Positions 62,876 through 64,000 of a stretch of 64,000 nt of DNA are shown one piece after another. The notes under the pieces were generated by a model. The model was not told the origin of the DNA. It saw only the letters and a list, made by a program, of their open reading frames with translations, and searched no databases. Each line of letters starts with the position of its first letter. Position 1 is the stretch's first letter. Source of the DNA: Nocardioides pocheonensis (GTDB lineage Bacteria; Actinomycetota; Actinomycetes; Propionibacteriales; Nocardioidaceae); the NCBI RefSeq assembly GCF_003725535.1, contig NZ_RJSF01000046.1, forward strand, positions 188,754 through 252,753, given 5' to 3'. The translations under genes were made by a program, and so were the position numbers.

Positions 62876-63079
62876 CCCAGCATTCTCATGTCAGACTCTC
62901 CATTCGAGTTCGGTCCGAGGCGCATCACGAGGCATCAAACCCACCACCCCGGATTGCTTCGCCCCGAAGTTTCGGAGGGAGCTATGAAGACCCGACAAGC
63001 AGGTGCGTCTTTCCGCGAGTTGCCGACCCGATATGGGCGTACGGTGCCAAAGCACCAAGCATCGACGTAGGCTCCCCGC

Positions 63080-63301
63080 GTGTCACAGCCGTGGAACCCC
63101 AACGTCTCCCCGAAGGGAAAGGTCTTGGGAATCTACGGCAGCTTCACCGCCATCGCTGCCTTCCTTATCGCCTTGGAACTGCCGTGGCCCTGGAAGTCAT
63201 TGGCCGTCATTCCTATCGCAGCCACAGTCGCCCTAGTTGTCTCAGCTTGGAAGGCCGGGCGCGATGTCGTGCGGTCATGGACAGAGGATCAGCCTCAGTA
63301 G
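63080..63301 (+). CDS. Small two-helix membrane protein (73 aa)
   Basis: It starts with GTG 63080 and has two predicted membrane spans, around KVLGIYGSFTAIAAFLIALE and SLAVIPIAATVALVVSAWKA, with a polar C-terminus DVVRSWTEDQ. No clear ribosome binding site is present, and the gene is supported mainly by its composition. Function unknown. Confidence 0.45.
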   Translation: MSQPWNPNVSPKGKVLGIYGSFTAIAAFLIALELPWPWKSLAVIPIAATVALVVSAWKAGRDVVRSWTEDQPQ

Positions 63302-63669
63302 TAGTCGTTTGCTGCACCAGACGAGCTCACGGGACGACGGCCATTGTCATTGAGCTGCCGGGCTTCGCCCATGTCCACAACGGCCGGAGGACCTGAGTCT
63401 TACCGCCGCCTAATCGCGCATCCGCTCATGCCGAAGGCAGCGGCGCCGGTGACCGCGGCTATGCGGGCGCCGGATTCGTCAAGAGCGTGCGCGAGGCGGA
63501 GGTGCCAGGGCCAACGCTGACGGAGGGGCGCGCGCACGCGGTGTCGGCGACCGACGAAGAAGCCTTCAGGCGCCCGCGATCCAATCCCGTACGCCTCCCG
63601 TCTTTCCTCCCGCGCTCATGTCTCGGGGTGTCGCGATGCGACCTCTAGCGAAGGACGTGAGCATCTTCA
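63302..63669. other. Stretch without a recognisable gene
   Basis: No frame with coding character or family resemblance was found, and no obvious repeats or structured RNA were seen. Confidence 0.45.
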
Positions 63670-63891
63670 ATGAAGGCCGCGATGTGGAAACCTGACCCAT
63701 GGATGCTGATCACCGGCGTTGCGCGTTGGCCCGTCACCACTCAGGTCCAGGCCCGGCGGAACGCTCTGCTCGCGTGCACCGTGCTGGCCCAACGTATGCG
63801 AGAACGAGACGAGGTCGAGGAGTTCGTCGGCCGCATGAGCCCGCCCGTTGCTCCCCAAGCAAGCCCCTTCAACTCCGCGCACAATCGTTGA
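63670..63891 (+). CDS. Small hypothetical protein (73 aa)
   Basis: The frame from ATG 63670 ends in a helix RNALLACTVLAQRMRERDEVEEF that resembles short helical proteins found widely in actinobacteria. A GAAGGA site is about 20 bases upstream, which is far, so the start is uncertain. Confidence 0.45.
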   Translation: MKAAMWKPDPWMLITGVARWPVTTQVQARRNALLACTVLAQRMRERDEVEEFVGRMSPPVAPQASPFNSAHNR

Positions 63892-63965
63892 TCGCCTTCA
63901 TCGTGGAAACCGTTCGAGTGTGCCCCGGAGTGCAAACGGCGGCCGTTGCCGCACCCGGGGTGTCC

Positions 63966-63997
63966 GTGGCCATGAAAAAGTCCCCACTGGTGGCCAG
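63966..63997. mobile_element. Possible IS21-type end at the window edge
   Basis: GTGGCCATGAAAAAGTCCCC is followed by ACTGGTGGCCA, a pair of TGGCCA units around a GTCCCCAC core. Such repeated units occur at ends of some IS21-family elements. The element itself would lie outside the window. Confidence 0.25.
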
Positions 63998-64000
63998 GTC

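Noticed and set aside
1..64000. CRISPR arrays, tRNA or rRNA genes
   Set aside because: No regularly spaced direct repeats and no tRNA- or rRNA-like sequence was noticed on either strand.

Overview
The window is high-GC DNA with the gene families of a mycolic-acid or Nocardioides-type actinobacterium. It carries an F420-type luciferase-like monooxygenase, a mycofactocin-coupled short-chain dehydrogenase, a DUF5999 protein, many GTG starts and dense ATGA start/stop overlaps. A broken conjugative relaxase, a vsr gene, IS21-like ends and a degraded PEP carboxykinase suggest a plasmid or a genomic island. I cannot name the species. No tRNA, rRNA or CRISPR array was seen.

Region 1 (1-21.1 kb) is a catabolic cluster of unknown substrate. 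A minus-strand operon encodes an MmgE/PrpD protein, a ThDP-dependent enzyme, an aldehyde dehydrogenase, a thiolase, an SDR, an enoyl-CoA hydratase and a VOC protein cut by the window start. Diverging from it are a second VOC protein and an EthD-like protein. Further on come an LLM oxidoreductase, two SDRs, three carboxymuconolactone-decarboxylase-type proteins, a cupin, a GNAT-AAA fusion, an IclR regulator, a Bcr/CflA exporter and a double-hotdog thioesterase. A recurring palindromic site (GTTCG-N-TAT-type) lies in front of several of these units and is a candidate IclR operator.

Region 2 (21.1-25.2 kb) holds a long inverted repeat, a micro-operon of three tiny genes, and a coupled MEDS-domain sensor and PucR-family regulator pair.

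Region 3 (25.2-50.7 kb) is the core of the window: a coenzyme M-dependent alkene/epoxide assimilation island. A four-component soluble diiron alkene monooxygenase (beta, coupling protein, alpha, reductase) would form the epoxide, and epoxyalkane:CoM transferase would open it with CoM. R- and S-hydroxypropyl-CoM dehydrogenase-like SDRs would oxidise the product, and a 2-ketopropyl-CoM oxidoreductase/carboxylase homologue would cleave it. A CoA transferase and an NDP-forming acyl-CoA synthetase could activate the resulting acid. The island also carries its own CoM-synthesis operon: phosphosulfolactate synthase, an uncharacterised 320-residue protein, two aspartase/fumarase-superfamily lyases and a PLP enzyme. 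An APS reductase could supply sulfite, and a CoA-disulfide-reductase-like enzyme could keep CoM reduced. An acylating aldehyde dehydrogenase of the sulfoacetaldehyde type diverges from the 2-KPCC gene.

Region 4 (50.7-64 kb) is mobile and defence DNA: vsr, a small membrane protein, a relaxase-helicase that lacks its catalytic N-terminus, and a Hachiman (hamA/hamB) anti-phage system. Uncharacterised genes flank hamAB, two of them with HEPN-like R-x4-H motifs, and a possible IS21-type end lies at the right edge.
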